DNA of 64,000 nt from Paraburkholderia graminis C4D1M (GTDB taxonomy: Bacteria > Pseudomonadota > Gammaproteobacteria > Burkholderiales > Burkholderiaceae): contig NZ_ABLD01000009.1 in NCBI RefSeq assembly GCF_000172415.1, positions 62,001 through 126,000 on the forward strand, given 5' to 3'. Shown here in pieces: positions 26,808-36,524 of this stretch. A program made the position numbers and the translations under genes. A model generated the notes under the pieces. That model saw only the letters and a list, made by a program, of their open reading frames with translations, had not been told where the DNA came from and ran no database searches. Positions within the stretch are counted from its first letter, which is position 1. Each line of letters begins with the position of its first letter.

Positions 26808-28040
26808 ATGCGCGTCGAACGGGTTCCATTCCGCTTAATCAGTGCCGCGACGGCTGCCATATTGCTGGCAGCATGCGGACCAAAACAATCTGCCCCGCCG
26901 CAACAGACGCCCGAAGTTGGCGTCGTCACCGTCCAGCCGACTACCGTACCTGTCGTCACCGAATTGCCCGGCCGCACCAGCGCCTTCCTGGTCGCGCAAG
27001 TGCGCGCGCGGGTCGACGGCATCGTGCTGCGCCGTGAGTTCACGGAAGGCGGTCAGGTCAAGGCGGGTCAACGTCTGTACAAGATCGATCCGGCGCCTTA
27101 TATCGCCGCGCTGAATAACGCGAAGGCCTCGCTCGCCAAGGCGCAGGCCAACCTTGCGTCGACCACGGCGCAGGCCAGCCGCTTCAAAGTGCTGGTCGCC
27201 GCCAACGCGGTCAGCAAGCAGGACTACGACAACGCGGTGGCCGCGCAAGGCCAGGCCGCGGCCGACGTCGCCGCCGGCAAGGCCGCGGTCGAGACGGCGC
27301 AGATCAACCTCGGCTATACGGACGTCACCTCGCCGGTGACGGGCCAGGTCGGTGTATCGCAAGTCACGCCGGGCGCGTATGTGCAGGCGAGCGCCGCGAC
27401 GTTGCTGGCCACCGTCCAGCAGCTCGACCCGGTCTACGTCGACCTGACGCAATCGAGCCTCGACGGTCTGAAGCTGCGCCGGGAAATTCAGGAAGGGCGT
27501 CTCAAGACGAACGGACCTGACGCAGCGAAGGTCTCGCTGATTCTCGAAGACGGCCGCACCTATTCGGAAAAGGGCAAGCTGCAGTTCACCGACGTCACGG
27601 TCGACCAGAGCACCGGTTCGGTCACCGTCCGCGCGATCTTCCAGAACAAGGACAAGGTGCTGCTGCCGGGCATGTTCGTGCGCGCGAAGATCGAGGAAGG
27701 CGTGAACGAGAACGCGCTCGTCGTGCCGCAGGTCGGTATCACGCATGACCAGAAGGGTCAGCCGACCGCGCTCGTCGTCGGCGAAGACAACAAGGTCGCG
27801 CTGCGTCAGCTTGTCACGTCGGGTACGTACGGTTCGAACTGGGTGGTCGAGAACGGGCTGAAGCCGGGCGACCGCGTGATCGTGCAGGGCACCGACAAGG
27901 CGAAGCCCGGCATGCAGGTCAAAGCCGTTGCCGCACAACTTCCCGCCTCGCCAGCCTCGGGCGCAGCCGCCCAGGGCGCGCCGGCCGCCAGCGGCGCTGC
28001 GCAGACGGCTCAACCCGCTTCCGCAGCATCGGGCGCGTAA
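26808..28040 (+). CDS. bpeA: RND efflux periplasmic adaptor (membrane fusion protein)
   Basis: A 410-residue AcrA/MexA-type adaptor lipoprotein. The lipobox ILLAACG places lipidated Cys23. Next come the lipoyl/barrel-sandwich strands (VVTELPGRTSAFLVAQVRARVDGIVLRREFTEGGQVKAGQRLYKIDP), a helical hairpin (NAKASLAKAQANLASTTAQASRFKVLVAANAVSKQDYDNAVA), and the beta-barrel and membrane-proximal domain. The C-terminus ends in an Ala/Pro/Ser-rich tail of about 35 residues. It is the first gene of bpeA-bpeB-oprB-like operon under the divergent TetR repressor. Confidence 0.92.
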   Translation: MRVERVPFRLISAATAAILLAACGPKQSAPPQQTPEVGVVTVQPTTVPVVTELPGRTSAFLVAQVRARVDGIVLRREFTEGGQVKAGQRLYKIDPAPYIAALNNAKASLAKAQANLASTTAQASRFKVLVAANAVSKQDYDNAVAAQGQAAADVAAGKAAVETAQINLGYTDVTSPVTGQVGVSQVTPGAYVQASAATLLATVQQLDPVYVDLTQSSLDGLKLRREIQEGRLKTNGPDAAKVSLILEDGRTYSEKGKLQFTDVTVDQSTGSVTVRAIFQNKDKVLLPGMFVRAKIEEGVNENALVVPQVGITHDQKGQPTALVVGEDNKVALRQLVTSGTYGSNWVVENGLKPGDRVIVQGTDKAKPGMQVKAVAAQLPASPASGAAAQGAPAASGAAQTAQPASAASGA

Positions 28041-28058
28041 TAACAGGGAGCCCGCCAC

Positions 28059-31000
28059 ATGGCAAAGTTCTTTATTGATCGCCCGATTTTTGCATGGGTG
28101 ATCGCCATCATCCTGATGCTCGCGGGCATTGCGTCGGTGTTTACATTGCCGATCGCGCAATACCCGACCATCGCACCGCCGGCTGTGCAGATCAGCGCAA
28201 CCTATCCGGGCGCGTCGGCGAAGACGGTCGAAAACACCGTCACGCAGGTGATCGAGCAGTCGATGAGTGGTCTCGACCACTTGCTGTATCTGTCGTCCAC
28301 TTCGGACGACTCGGGTACGGCAACCATCACGCTGACGTTCGCGGCCGGCACCAATCCTGACATCGCGCAGGTGCAGGTGCAGAACAAGCTGCAGCTCGCC
28401 ACGCCGCTGTTGCCACAAGCCGTGCAGCAGCTCGGCACGAAGGTCACGAAGTCGAGCAGCAGTTTCTTGCTGGTCATGGCGTTCGTGTCCGAAGACGGCA
28501 GCATGAACAAGTACGACCTCGCGAACTACGTGGCGTCGAACGTGCAGGACCCGGTCAGCCGTATCGACGGCGTGGGCACGGTCACGCTGTTCGGCTCGCA
28601 GTACGCGATGCGCATCTGGCTCGACGCGAACAAGCTCACCAACTTCGGCCTCACGCCGGTGGATGTGCAGAGCGCGTTGCAGGCGCAGAACGTTCAGGTC
28701 GCGGGCGGCTCGCTCGGCGGCACGCCGTCGGTGCCGGGGCAGGTGTTGCAGGCGACCATCACGGAAGCCACGCTGCTTAATACGCCGGAACAGTTCAGCA
28801 ACATTCTGCTGAAGGTGAATCCGGACGGCTCGCAAGTCCGCATCAAGGACGTGGGGCGTGTTGAGCTGGGCGGCGAGAACTACAACTTCGACACGAAGTA
28901 CAACGGTCAGCCGACCGCGGGCTTCGGTATTCAGCTCGCCACGGGCGCGAATGCGCTGGCTACCGCGAAGGCGGTGCGCGCGAAGGTCGACGAGTTGTCG
29001 AAGTACTTCCCGCACGGTCTCGTCGTGAAGTACCCGTACGACACCACACCGTTCGTGCGTCTGTCGATCGAGGAAGTGGTCAAGACGCTGCTCGAAGGTA
29101 TCGTGCTGGTGTTCCTGGTGATGTACCTGTTCCTGCAGAACCTGCGCGCCACGTTGATCCCGACGATCGCCGTGCCGGTGGTGCTGCTGGGCACGTTCGC
29201 GGTCATGAGCGTGGTGGGCTTCTCCATCAATACGCTGTCGATGTTCGGTCTCGTGCTGGCCATTGGCCTCCTGGTGGACGACGCGATCGTGGTGGTGGAA
29301 AACGTCGAGCGGGTGATGGCGGAAGAGGGCTTATCGCCTCGCGACGCGACCCGCAAGGCGATGGACCAGATTACCGGCGCGCTCGTCGGCGTGGCGCTCG
29401 TGCTGTCGGCGGTGTTCGTGCCGGTGGCGTTCTCGGGCGGCTCGGTCGGCGCGATTTACCGGCAGTTCTCGCTGACGATCGTGGCGGCGATGGTGCTGTC
29501 CGTGCTGGTCGCGCTGATTCTCACGCCGGCCTTGTGCGCGACGATTCTCAAGCCGATTCCGCAAGGTCATCACGAAGAGAAGAAGGGCTTCTTCGGCTGG
29601 TTCAACCGCACCTTCAACAAGAGCCGCGACAAGTATCACTCGGGCGTGCACCACGTGATCAAGCGCTCGGGCCGCTGGCTCATCATCTATATGGTGGTGA
29701 TCTTCGCGGTCGGTCTGCTGTTCGTGAAATTGCCGAAGTCGTTCCTGCCTGACGAAGACCAGGGCACGATGTTCGTGCTCGTGCAAACGCCGTCCGGCTC
29801 GACGCAGGAAACCACGGCGCGCGCGTTGAAGGACGTGTCGGACTACCTGCTCAACGGCGAGAAGGCGATTGTCGAATCGACCTTCACGGTGAACGGCTTC
29901 AGCTTCGCGGGCCGCGGTCAGAACGCGGGTCTCGTGTTCGTGCGGATGAAGGACTACGCGCAGCGTCAGCATGCGGACGAAAAGGTGCAGGCGCTGGTGG
30001 GCCGTCTTTTCATGCACTTCGGCAGCTATAAGGGCGCGCTGGTGTATCCGGTGAATCCGCCGTCGATTCCGGAACTCGGCACGGCCGCGGGCTTCGACTT
30101 TGAGCTGCAGGACCGCGCGGGTGTCGGTCACGCCAAGCTGATGGAAGCGCGCAACATGCTGCTCGGCATGGCCGCGCAAGATCCGACGCTGGCTCAGGTT
30201 CGTCCGAACGGGTTGAACGATACGCCGCAGTTCAAGGTGAATATCGACCACGAAAAGGCGGCGGCGCTCGGCGTGTCGTTGTCGGCGATCGACCAGACGT
30301 TCTCGATCGCGTGGGCGTCGCAGTACGTCAACAACTTCCTCGATACCGACGGCCGGATCAAGAAGGTCTACATGCAGGGCGATGCCCAGTTCCGCATGAA
30401 GCCCGAAGACCTGAACGCCTGGTACGTGCGCAACACGGGCGGCGGCATGGTGCCGTTCTCGTCGTTCGCAAGCGGGGAGTGGACTTACGGTTCGCCGAAG
30501 CTCGAGCGCTACAACGGTATTTCCGCGGTGGAAATCCAGGGCGCGGCGGCGGCGGGCAAGTCGACCGGTCAGGCAATGACCGCGATGGAAGCGCTCGTGG
30601 CGAAGCTGCCCGCGGGTATCGGCTACGAGTGGACGGGTCTGTCGCTGCAGGAGCGTCAGTCCGGTTCGCAGGCGCCGATCCTCTACGGCATCTCGATCCT
30701 CGTCGTGTTCCTGTGTCTCGCGGCGCTGTATGAAAGCTGGTCGATCCCGTTCTCGGTGATCATGGTGGTGCCGCTCGGCGTGATCGGCGCACTGCTGGCC
30801 GCGACGCTGCGCGGGCTCGAAAACGACGTGTTCTTCCAGGTCGGTCTGCTGACCACGGTGGGGCTGTCGGCGAAGAACGCGATTCTGATCGTGGAATTCG
30901 CGCGCGAGTTGCAGCAGAGCGAAGGCATGGGCCCGATCGAGGCCGCGCTGGAAGCGGCGCGTCTGCGGCTGCGCCCGATTCTGATGACCTCGCTCGCGTT

Positions 31001-31253
31001 CATTCTCGGCGTGATGCCGCTCGCGATCAGCAACGGCGCCGGCTCGGCGAGCCAGCACGCAATCGGTACGGGCGTGATCGGCGGCATGTTGACGGCGACC
31101 TTCCTCGCGATTTTCATGATCCCGATGTTCTTCGTCGTGATTCGCGCGAAGTTCGGCGGCGAGACGGAAGACCCGGATGTGGCGCTTGCACACTACAACC
31201 AGCACCATCCGCATGATCCGGACAGCAATGCCTCGGGCAAGGACGGACATTGA
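28059..31253 (+). CDS. bpeB: RND multidrug efflux transporter (AcrB/MexB/BpeB-like, HAE1 family)
   Basis: A 1064-residue inner-membrane proton/drug antiporter, the usual length. The typical start [23 protein letters not shown] is present, followed by porter-domain sequence, the TM4 region with [25 protein letters not shown] (the proton-relay Asp pair), [23 protein letters not shown], and a mirrored second half with [21 protein letters not shown] (relay Lys) and [21 protein letters not shown]. It is 18 bases downstream of the adaptor gene. Substrates cannot be read directly; BpeAB-OprB pumps export aminoglycosides, macrolides or quorum-sensing lactones in pathogenic Burkholderia (literature knowledge). 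Confidence 0.95.
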   Translation: MAKFFIDRPIFAWVIAIILMLAGIASVFTLPIAQYPTIAPPAVQISATYPGASAKTVENTVTQVIEQSMSGLDHLLYLSSTSDDSGTATITLTFAAGTNPDIAQVQVQNKLQLATPLLPQAVQQLGTKVTKSSSSFLLVMAFVSEDGSMNKYDLANYVASNVQDPVSRIDGVGTVTLFGSQYAMRIWLDANKLTNFGLTPVDVQSALQAQNVQVAGGSLGGTPSVPGQVLQATITEATLLNTPEQFSNILLKVNPDGSQVRIKDVGRVELGGENYNFDTKYNGQPTAGFGIQLATGANALATAKAVRAKVDELSKYFPHGLVVKYPYDTTPFVRLSIEEVVKTLLEGIVLVFLVMYLFLQNLRATLIPTIAVPVVLLGTFAVMSVVGFSINTLSMFGLVLAIGLLVDDAIVVVENVERVMAEEGLSPRDATRKAMDQITGALVGVALVLSAVFVPVAFSGGSVGAIYRQFSLTIVAAMVLSVLVALILTPALCATILKPIPQGHHEEKKGFFGWFNRTFNKSRDKYHSGVHHVIKRSGRWLIIYMVVIFAVGLLFVKLPKSFLPDEDQGTMFVLVQTPSGSTQETTARALKDVSDYLLNGEKAIVESTFTVNGFSFAGRGQNAGLVFVRMKDYAQRQHADEKVQALVGRLFMHFGSYKGALVYPVNPPSIPELGTAAGFDFELQDRAGVGHAKLMEARNMLLGMAAQDPTLAQVRPNGLNDTPQFKVNIDHEKAAALGVSLSAIDQTFSIAWASQYVNNFLDTDGRIKKVYMQGDAQFRMKPEDLNAWYVRNTGGGMVPFSSFASGEWTYGSPKLERYNGISAVEIQGAAAAGKSTGQAMTAMEALVAKLPAGIGYEWTGLSLQERQSGSQAPILYGISILVVFLCLAALYESWSIPFSVIMVVPLGVIGALLAATLRGLENDVFFQVGLLTTVGLSAKNAILIVEFARELQQSEGMGPIEAALEAARLRLRPILMTSLAFILGVMPLAISNGAGSASQHAIGTGVIGGMLTATFLAIFMIPMFFVVIRAKFGGETEDPDVALAHYNQHHPHDPDSNASGKDGH

Positions 31254-31254
31254 G

Positions 31255-32784
31255 ATGCAAAAACACTCTTTGATTGCAGTAGCGGTCGCGCTGTTCGCCG
31301 CTGGTTGCACGATGGCGCCGAAGTACGAGCGCCCCGCCGCGCCGGTGACGAGCAACTTCCCGACCGGCGGCGTGTACGAAACGCAGCCGGGCGCGACTCA
31401 ACCGGGCCAGTCGGGCGCGCGCAGCGCGAACGGCGTGGCCGCGGCGGACATCGGCTGGCGCGATTTCTTCGTCGATCCGCGCATGCAGCGGCTGATCGAC
31501 ATCGCGCTGAAGAACAACCGCGATTTGCGCGTGTCGGTGCTGAACATGCAGGCGTCGCAGGCGCAGTTCCGCATCGTTCGCGCGGGCCTGTTCCCGACGC
31601 TCGACGCCGCGGCTTCGCAAAGCAAATCGCGCACGCCGGAGAATCTGTCGGTGGCCGGCAGGACGATTAGCAACTCGTATTCGGTCGGTCTGAACGCTTC
31701 GTGGGAAATCGACTTCTTCGGTCGCATTCAGAGCTTGAAGGATCAGGCGTTGGCGCAGTACCTGGCCACCGCGCAGGCGCGCAAGGCGGCTGAAATCGCG
31801 CTGGTTTCGCAGGTCGCGAATCAGTACCTGACGGTGCTCGAACTCGACGATCTGCTGAAAGTCACGCAAGGCACGCTGAAGACCGCCGAGGAGTCGTACC
31901 GGATCACGAAGCTGCAGTTCGACAACGGCACGGGCTCGGAACTCGATCTGCGCCAGGCGCAGACCGTGGTCGAGCAAGCGGGCGCGAACCTGCAGGCGCA
32001 GGAGCGCTTGCGCGCACAGGCCGAGAATGCGCTCGTGCTGCTGCTCGGCGAGCCGCTGCCGGCTGATCTGCCGCCGGGCCTCACGCTCAGCGACCAGAAT
32101 CTGCTGACGGACATTCCGGCGGGCTTGCCGTCCGATCTGCTGACGCGTCGTCCGGACATCATGGAGGCCGAGGAGAATCTGCTCGCGGCCAACGCGAATA
32201 TCGGCGCGGCACGGGCGGCGTTCTTCCCGAGGGTCTCGCTCACGGGCAGCTTCGGCACGCTGAGCCCGACGCTCGGCGGATTGTTCAAGCCGGGTTCGGC
32301 CGCGTGGAGTTTTGCGCCGTCCATCACGTTGCCGATTTTCGAAGGCGGCCAGAACAAGGCCAACCTCGACCTCGCCAACATCCAGAAGAACGCGCAAATC
32401 GCCACGTACGAAAAAGCGATCCAGACGGCCTTCCGCGAAGTGGCGGACGGGCTCGCCGCGCGGGGCACGTACGATCAGCAGATCCGGTCGCTCGAGCGCA
32501 ATGCGTTTGCAGAACAGCGCCGGCTGGATCTGTCGACTCTGCGTTATACGAACGGCGTCGATAGTTATCTGTCGGTGCTGACCGCGCAGACCGATCTGTA
32601 TTCGGCGCAGCAGTCGTTGATCACCGCGCGCATGCAGCGCCTGCAGAACCTGGTCACGCTGTACCAGGCGCTCGGCGGCGGGTGGATCGAGCATAACGGC
32701 GATCAGCCGCGTCCGCCCGATGCCCCGGTCGACTACGGCGCGGCCAGCGCGCCGGCGGCGGCTTCCGCTGCTACCGCGGGCTGA
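31255..32784 (+). CDS. oprB: RND outer-membrane channel, NodT family
   Basis: A 509-residue TolC/OprM-type channel. A lipoprotein signal peptide (AVAVALFAAGC) places Cys18 as the lipid anchor. The internal duplication of the family is visible in IDIALKNNRDLRVSVLNMQASQAQFRIVRAGLFPTLDAAAS with its partner near RRPDIMEAEENLLAANANIGAARAAFFPRVSLTGS. ATG 31255 starts just after the pump stop (31253), indicating a tightly coupled operon. The Ala-rich C-terminus is typical. Confidence 0.93.
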   Translation: MQKHSLIAVAVALFAAGCTMAPKYERPAAPVTSNFPTGGVYETQPGATQPGQSGARSANGVAAADIGWRDFFVDPRMQRLIDIALKNNRDLRVSVLNMQASQAQFRIVRAGLFPTLDAAASQSKSRTPENLSVAGRTISNSYSVGLNASWEIDFFGRIQSLKDQALAQYLATAQARKAAEIALVSQVANQYLTVLELDDLLKVTQGTLKTAEESYRITKLQFDNGTGSELDLRQAQTVVEQAGANLQAQERLRAQAENALVLLLGEPLPADLPPGLTLSDQNLLTDIPAGLPSDLLTRRPDIMEAEENLLAANANIGAARAAFFPRVSLTGSFGTLSPTLGGLFKPGSAAWSFAPSITLPIFEGGQNKANLDLANIQKNAQIATYEKAIQTAFREVADGLAARGTYDQQIRSLERNAFAEQRRLDLSTLRYTNGVDSYLSVLTAQTDLYSAQQSLITARMQRLQNLVTLYQALGGGWIEHNGDQPRPPDAPVDYGAASAPAAASAATAG

Positions 32785-32813
32785 GCGTTGCGGTAATCGA
32801 CGCTTGAAAAGCA

Positions 32814-32846
32814 CAACGCCACGGCATGCCGTGGCGTTGTTTTTTT
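32814..32846 (+). terminator. Perfect terminator after the efflux operon
   Basis: CAACGCCACGGCA and TGCCGTGGCGTTG (32814-32839) form a continuous 26-base palindrome (up to 13 bp, minus a small loop) followed by seven T. It ends the pump operon. Confidence 0.92.
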
Positions 32847-32921
32847 ATGGCGGTTCTCTGACAGACAGCGGCTCGCCTAGCTAGCGTGGCTTCGCGACTG
32901 AGCGGCGCTCAGCGCTTCGCC

Positions 32922-32981
32922 GCCATAAGCCGCGAAGCCATAAGCCTCGGAGCCATAAACCGCAGAGCCACGAGCCTCAAT
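32922..32981. repeat. Four tandem 15-bp repeats at the 3' end of the purine permease gene
   Basis: The units GCCATAAGCCGCGAA, GCCATAAGCCTCGGA, GCCATAAACCGCAGA and GCCACGAGCCTCAAT follow head to tail without gaps. The last overlaps the stop of the convergent permease gene. It reads as a short degenerate minisatellite in the 3' intergenic space. Confidence 0.85.
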
Positions 32982-34386
32982 GCAAATCCGCCGCCCGCAG
33001 CATTTCATCGCGCGGCGGCTCCTTGCCGCCGCGTCCGTCGAAATCATGGCCGGCCGCACGGATTTCGCACTGCGCCTTCTTCTCGCTTTTTACGCCGTTA
33101 AAAATCAGATTCAGCACGACCGCGGACACCGAAGCCAGCAGAATCCCGCTGTGCAGAAGCGGCGACAGCGCAGCCGGCAGCCTCGCGAAGAAGTGCGGCG
33201 ACACCACCGGCACGAGCCCGAGGCCGACACTCACCGCGACGATGAACAGGTTGTGGTGATTCTTCACGAAGTCCACCTTCGACAGCACCTTGATGCCGTT
33301 GGCCGCGACCATGCCGAACATCACGATGCCCGCGCCGCCGAGCACGAAAGCCGGCACGGAGGCGACCACTTGCGCCATCTTCGGAAAGAGGCCGAGCATG
33401 ACGAGAATCACGCCGCCCATCGCGCAGACGAAGCGGCTTTTCACGCCCGTCACGCCGATCAAGCCGACGTTCTGCGAGAACGACGTATGCGGAAACGAGT
33501 TGAAGATGCCGCCGATCAGCGTGCCGAGTCCATCCACGCGCAGGCCGCGCACCAGCGTTTTCTGATCGACCGGCCGGTCGACCATGTCGCCGACCGCGAG
33601 GAACATGCCGGTCGATTCGATGAAGGTGACGAACATCACGGTCACCATCGTCGCGATGGAAAGCGGATTGAAGTGCGGCAGGCCGAAGTGGAACGGCATC
33701 ACGAAGCCGACCCACGGCGCATGCGTGACACCGTCCATATCGACGCGGCCGAGCGCGAGCGCGATCGCAAAGCCCGCGACGATGCCGAGCAGCACCGAGA
33801 TGTTGGCGACAAAACCCTTTGCAAACTTGTTGATGAGCAGGATCAGCATCAGCACGATCAGCGACAGGCCGAGGTACACCGGATTGCCGTAGTCGGGATT
33901 GCCGACGCCGCCCGCTGCCCAATTGATGCCGACGCCCATCAGCGAGAGGCCGATCACCGAAATCACCACGCCGATCACGACCGGCGGGAAGAAGCGCAGC
34001 AGCTTGCCGACGGCCGGCGCGAGCAGAATGCCGATCACGCCAGCGGCGATGGTCGAGCCGAAGATGTCGAGAATGCCGAGCGAGGGGTTCGTGCCGATCG
34101 CGACCATCGGGCCGACCGCGGCGAACGTGCAGCCCATGATGACCGGCAGGCGGATGCCGAAGATCCACAAGCCGAGCGTCTGGATCAGGGTGGCTATGCC
34201 GCAGGAGAACAGATCGGCGCTGATCAGGAACGCGATCTGGTCTTTCGGCAGCTTGAGCGCCGCGCCGACGATCAGCGGCACGGCGACGGCGCCGGCGTAC
34301 ATCACCAGGACGTGCTGGATGCCGAGGGTGAGCAACTGGCCTGCGGGCAGCCGCTCGTCGCACGGGTGAACCGTGTTCGATTGCAT
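32977..34386 (-). CDS. NCS2-family purine permease (xanthine/uric acid type)
   Basis: A 469-residue inner-membrane proton symporter with 12-14 predicted segments. Family signatures are the N-terminal LGIQHVLVMYAGAVAVPLIVGAAL, GIRLPVIMGCTFAAVGPMV, the TM8 region FIESTGMFLAVGDMV, and the NCS2 motif SQNVGLIGVTGVKSRFV. XanQ/UacT-like purine transporters share these, and a uracil carrier is less likely. ATG 34386 (MQSNTVHPC) has a GGAGAGAG ribosome site 6-13 bases upstream. No purine catabolism genes are adjacent in this window. Confidence 0.9.
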   Translation of the reverse strand: MQSNTVHPCDERLPAGQLLTLGIQHVLVMYAGAVAVPLIVGAALKLPKDQIAFLISADLFSCGIATLIQTLGLWIFGIRLPVIMGCTFAAVGPMVAIGTNPSLGILDIFGSTIAAGVIGILLAPAVGKLLRFFPPVVIGVVISVIGLSLMGVGINWAAGGVGNPDYGNPVYLGLSLIVLMLILLINKFAKGFVANISVLLGIVAGFAIALALGRVDMDGVTHAPWVGFVMPFHFGLPHFNPLSIATMVTVMFVTFIESTGMFLAVGDMVDRPVDQKTLVRGLRVDGLGTLIGGIFNSFPHTSFSQNVGLIGVTGVKSRFVCAMGGVILVMLGLFPKMAQVVASVPAFVLGGAGIVMFGMVAANGIKVLSKVDFVKNHHNLFIVAVSVGLGLVPVVSPHFFARLPAALSPLLHSGILLASVSAVVLNLIFNGVKSEKKAQCEIRAAGHDFDGRGGKEPPRDEMLRAADLH

Positions 34387-34825
34387 AACGTCTCTCTCCA
34401 CCGTCTGAGTTTTGGGATGGACTCCAAGGTATCGGGGACGAAAAAGCGCAACAAGACCGCTGGCGCCTATTCCGGCATTCCCGGTCACGATATGGGTAGC
34501 GCGGCTTTCACGCTTCAGATCGCGGCGAAGAGCGGTTTCATTGGCGGTCAGCCCCGTGTGGCGGCGCTGCGTGCGCGCTCGCGCCGCGTGCCCGAGCTGC
34601 TGCGATATATGTGAGAATCGATGACGTGTATCCGGCCGCGCGCATAGTCGTATTTTGGCGCGGCTCGCCGCGGGGCGGGGTTAACCCGCGATTTGCCGAC
34701 TTTTCAGCTCGCGGCCACGCGGCCAGGTGGCCACGCAAAGCGCGCGTGCGGCGGGCAATACCAGGCGACTTGCCGCATCTCCAGCGCGCGCTTCTTCGCG
34801 CCTCAACCGACCACATTGACCCCTC
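34387..34825. other. Divergent spacer between purine permease and FGGY kinase genes
   Basis: These 439 bases hold no protein or RNA that I can support. The only structured element noticed is the palindrome GGGTTAACCC at 34678-34687, about 140 bases upstream of the kinase start, which could be an operator for an unknown regulator. Confidence 0.4.
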
Positions 34826-36295
34826 ATGAGTTTTCTCGGCATCGACCTCGGCACCGGTTCCCTCAAAGTCGCAATCGTCGATGAAGACGGTCATGAGCAG
34901 GCGGTCGCAAGCGTCGCTTATGCGCTCGAGACGCCGCATGCCGGCTGGGCGGAAACGTCGGTGCAAACATGGTGGCGCGCGCTCACCGAAGCCGCGGCGC
35001 GCTTGCCCGAAGCGCTGCGCCGCGAGGTCAAGGCGATCGGCTTGTCGGGGCAGATGCACGGCGTCGTGTTGATCGACGAAACAGGCAATGCCGTGCGGCC
35101 CGCGATGCTGTGGCCCGACACGCGCGCGCTTTCCCTGCTCGACGCGTGGCCCGAGCCGCAGCCGAATCCGGTCGCGCCGGGCATGGCCGGTCCGTTGCTG
35201 CGCTGGATCGTGCGGCACGAACCGGAGTCGGCGCGCCGCACGCGTTGGGCGCTGCAGCCGAAAGACTGGCTGCGCGTGGCGCTGGGCGGCGCGGTCGCGA
35301 CCGATCCTTCCGACGCGTGCGCGACCGCGCTCGCCGATCCTGACGGCGCGTGGGACACAGCGCTGCTTGAGCGCCTCGGTATTCCGCATGAATGGTTCGC
35401 GCCTGTGGGGCCGTCGTATGCCGCTGCCGGCGTGCTCTCGCCGGATGCTGCGCAGGCGTTGGGACTGCGCGCGGGTATCGTGCTCGCGACAGGCGCCGCC
35501 GACACGCCCTGCGCCGCGCTCGGCAGCGGCCTTGCTCGCGACGGCGACGCGCTGCTGACCACCGGCACTGGCGGCCAGATCGTCGTGCTCGCCGAGCATG
35601 AGCCTGCCGCGGTCAGAGGCTTGCATCGTTATCGGGCGGCGAGCGATCACTGGTATCGGATGGCCGCGATGCAAAACGTCGGCATCGCGCTGGAACGCGC
35701 TCGCGGATGGCTGTCGTATGAATGGGCCGATGCTTATAACGAGGCGTTTGGCGATTGTGTCAGCCTGAGCCCTGAGGGCAACGCGCACGCGAACAACGTC
35801 GCGCCTGGTGCACCGCTCACCTTCCTCCCCTACCTCACAGGCGAGCGCACGCCCTGGCTCAACGCATCGGCGCGGGGCGGCTGGCTCGGACTTGCGCTCG
35901 ATCACACGCGCGGCGCGATGATGCGCGCGGCATTCGAAGGCGTCGCCTTTTCGCTGCGAGCAGGGCTCGATGCGATTCGCGCGAGCGGCGCAACGGTGAC
36001 GGCGTCGAAGCTCGCAGGAGGCGGTTCCGTCGATGCGCGCTGGCGGCAGTTGCTCGCCGATGCGCTGAACGCCGAACTGCATGCGGTCGATTGCCCGAAT
36101 GCGGCGCCGCGCGGCGCGGCGATTCTCGGCGGCATCGCGAGCGGTTACTGGCATGTGCACGATCTCGCCGCGCTCGCGCCGGGCGCGACGCACGTGGCGA
36201 GCCCGCGAGGCGATCGCGCGCTTGCCGATCGCTATGCGCGTTTTCTCGATCTGTATGGCCGCGTCGAGACATGGTTCGACGCACCGACGCCTTAA
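34826..36295 (+). CDS. FGGY-family carbohydrate kinase, xylulokinase-like
   Basis: A 489-residue ASKHA-fold kinase. Motifs are the N-terminal FLGIDLGTGSLKVAIVDEDG, IGLSGQMHGVVLIDE with the MHG typical of xylulokinases, AMLWPDTRA, the catalytic-Asp region GAADTPCAALG, the adenosine motif LLTTGTGGQIV, and FLPYLTGERTPWLNASARGGWLGL. The best single guess is D-xylulose kinase (XylB), but no xylose isomerase or transporter is adjacent. A second, clearer xylulokinase is at 48888-50369. ATG 34826 has no strong Shine-Dalgarno. Confidence 0.82.
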   Translation: MSFLGIDLGTGSLKVAIVDEDGHEQAVASVAYALETPHAGWAETSVQTWWRALTEAAARLPEALRREVKAIGLSGQMHGVVLIDETGNAVRPAMLWPDTRALSLLDAWPEPQPNPVAPGMAGPLLRWIVRHEPESARRTRWALQPKDWLRVALGGAVATDPSDACATALADPDGAWDTALLERLGIPHEWFAPVGPSYAAAGVLSPDAAQALGLRAGIVLATGAADTPCAALGSGLARDGDALLTTGTGGQIVVLAEHEPAAVRGLHRYRAASDHWYRMAAMQNVGIALERARGWLSYEWADAYNEAFGDCVSLSPEGNAHANNVAPGAPLTFLPYLTGERTPWLNASARGGWLGLALDHTRGAMMRAAFEGVAFSLRAGLDAIRASGATVTASKLAGGGSVDARWRQLLADALNAELHAVDCPNAAPRGAAILGGIASGYWHVHDLAALAPGATHVASPRGDRALADRYARFLDLYGRVETWFDAPTP

Positions 36296-36428
36296 GGACA
36301 AAGCCGCGATGTCACGTGCTGACAATGCCGTGACGCACTTTGCAATACCATGACGCTTTTCATGCGTTAGCCTGTAGCTCGCGCAGCACGGCATCGACCG
36401 TAGCCTTCCCGGACATTCGCGCGCCTTA

Positions 36429-36472
36429 ACGCACTGCAAACGCACTGCAAACGCACTGCCAACGCACTGCCG
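36429..36472. repeat. Four tandem 11-bp repeats upstream of the formaldehyde dehydrogenase gene
   Basis: Units ACGCACTGCAA (twice), ACGCACTGCCA and ACGCACTGCCG follow directly, with a partial fifth (CACT). They end about 52 bases before the frmA ATG, within the likely promoter or leader region. Confidence 0.85.
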
Positions 36473-36524
36473 CACTAGACGGCGCGACGTTCAACGCATT
36501 CACCGACTCACAGGAGCATTCACG

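Noticed and set aside
26835-29015. A 726-codon antisense open frame over the RND adaptor and pump genes
   Set aside because: Same reason: the sense strand carries complete, well-conserved RND proteins and the antisense product has shadow composition.
32877-33059. Short minus-strand frame translating the 15-bp repeats into pentapeptides such as GSEAY
   Set aside because: The frame overlaps the permease gene end out of frame, has no ribosome site, and the pentapeptide pattern is an automatic result of a 15-bp tandem repeat.
32980-34614. A 544-codon plus-strand frame over the purine permease
   Set aside because: The minus strand gives a full NCS2 permease with signature motifs; the plus-strand product is a charged low-complexity shadow.
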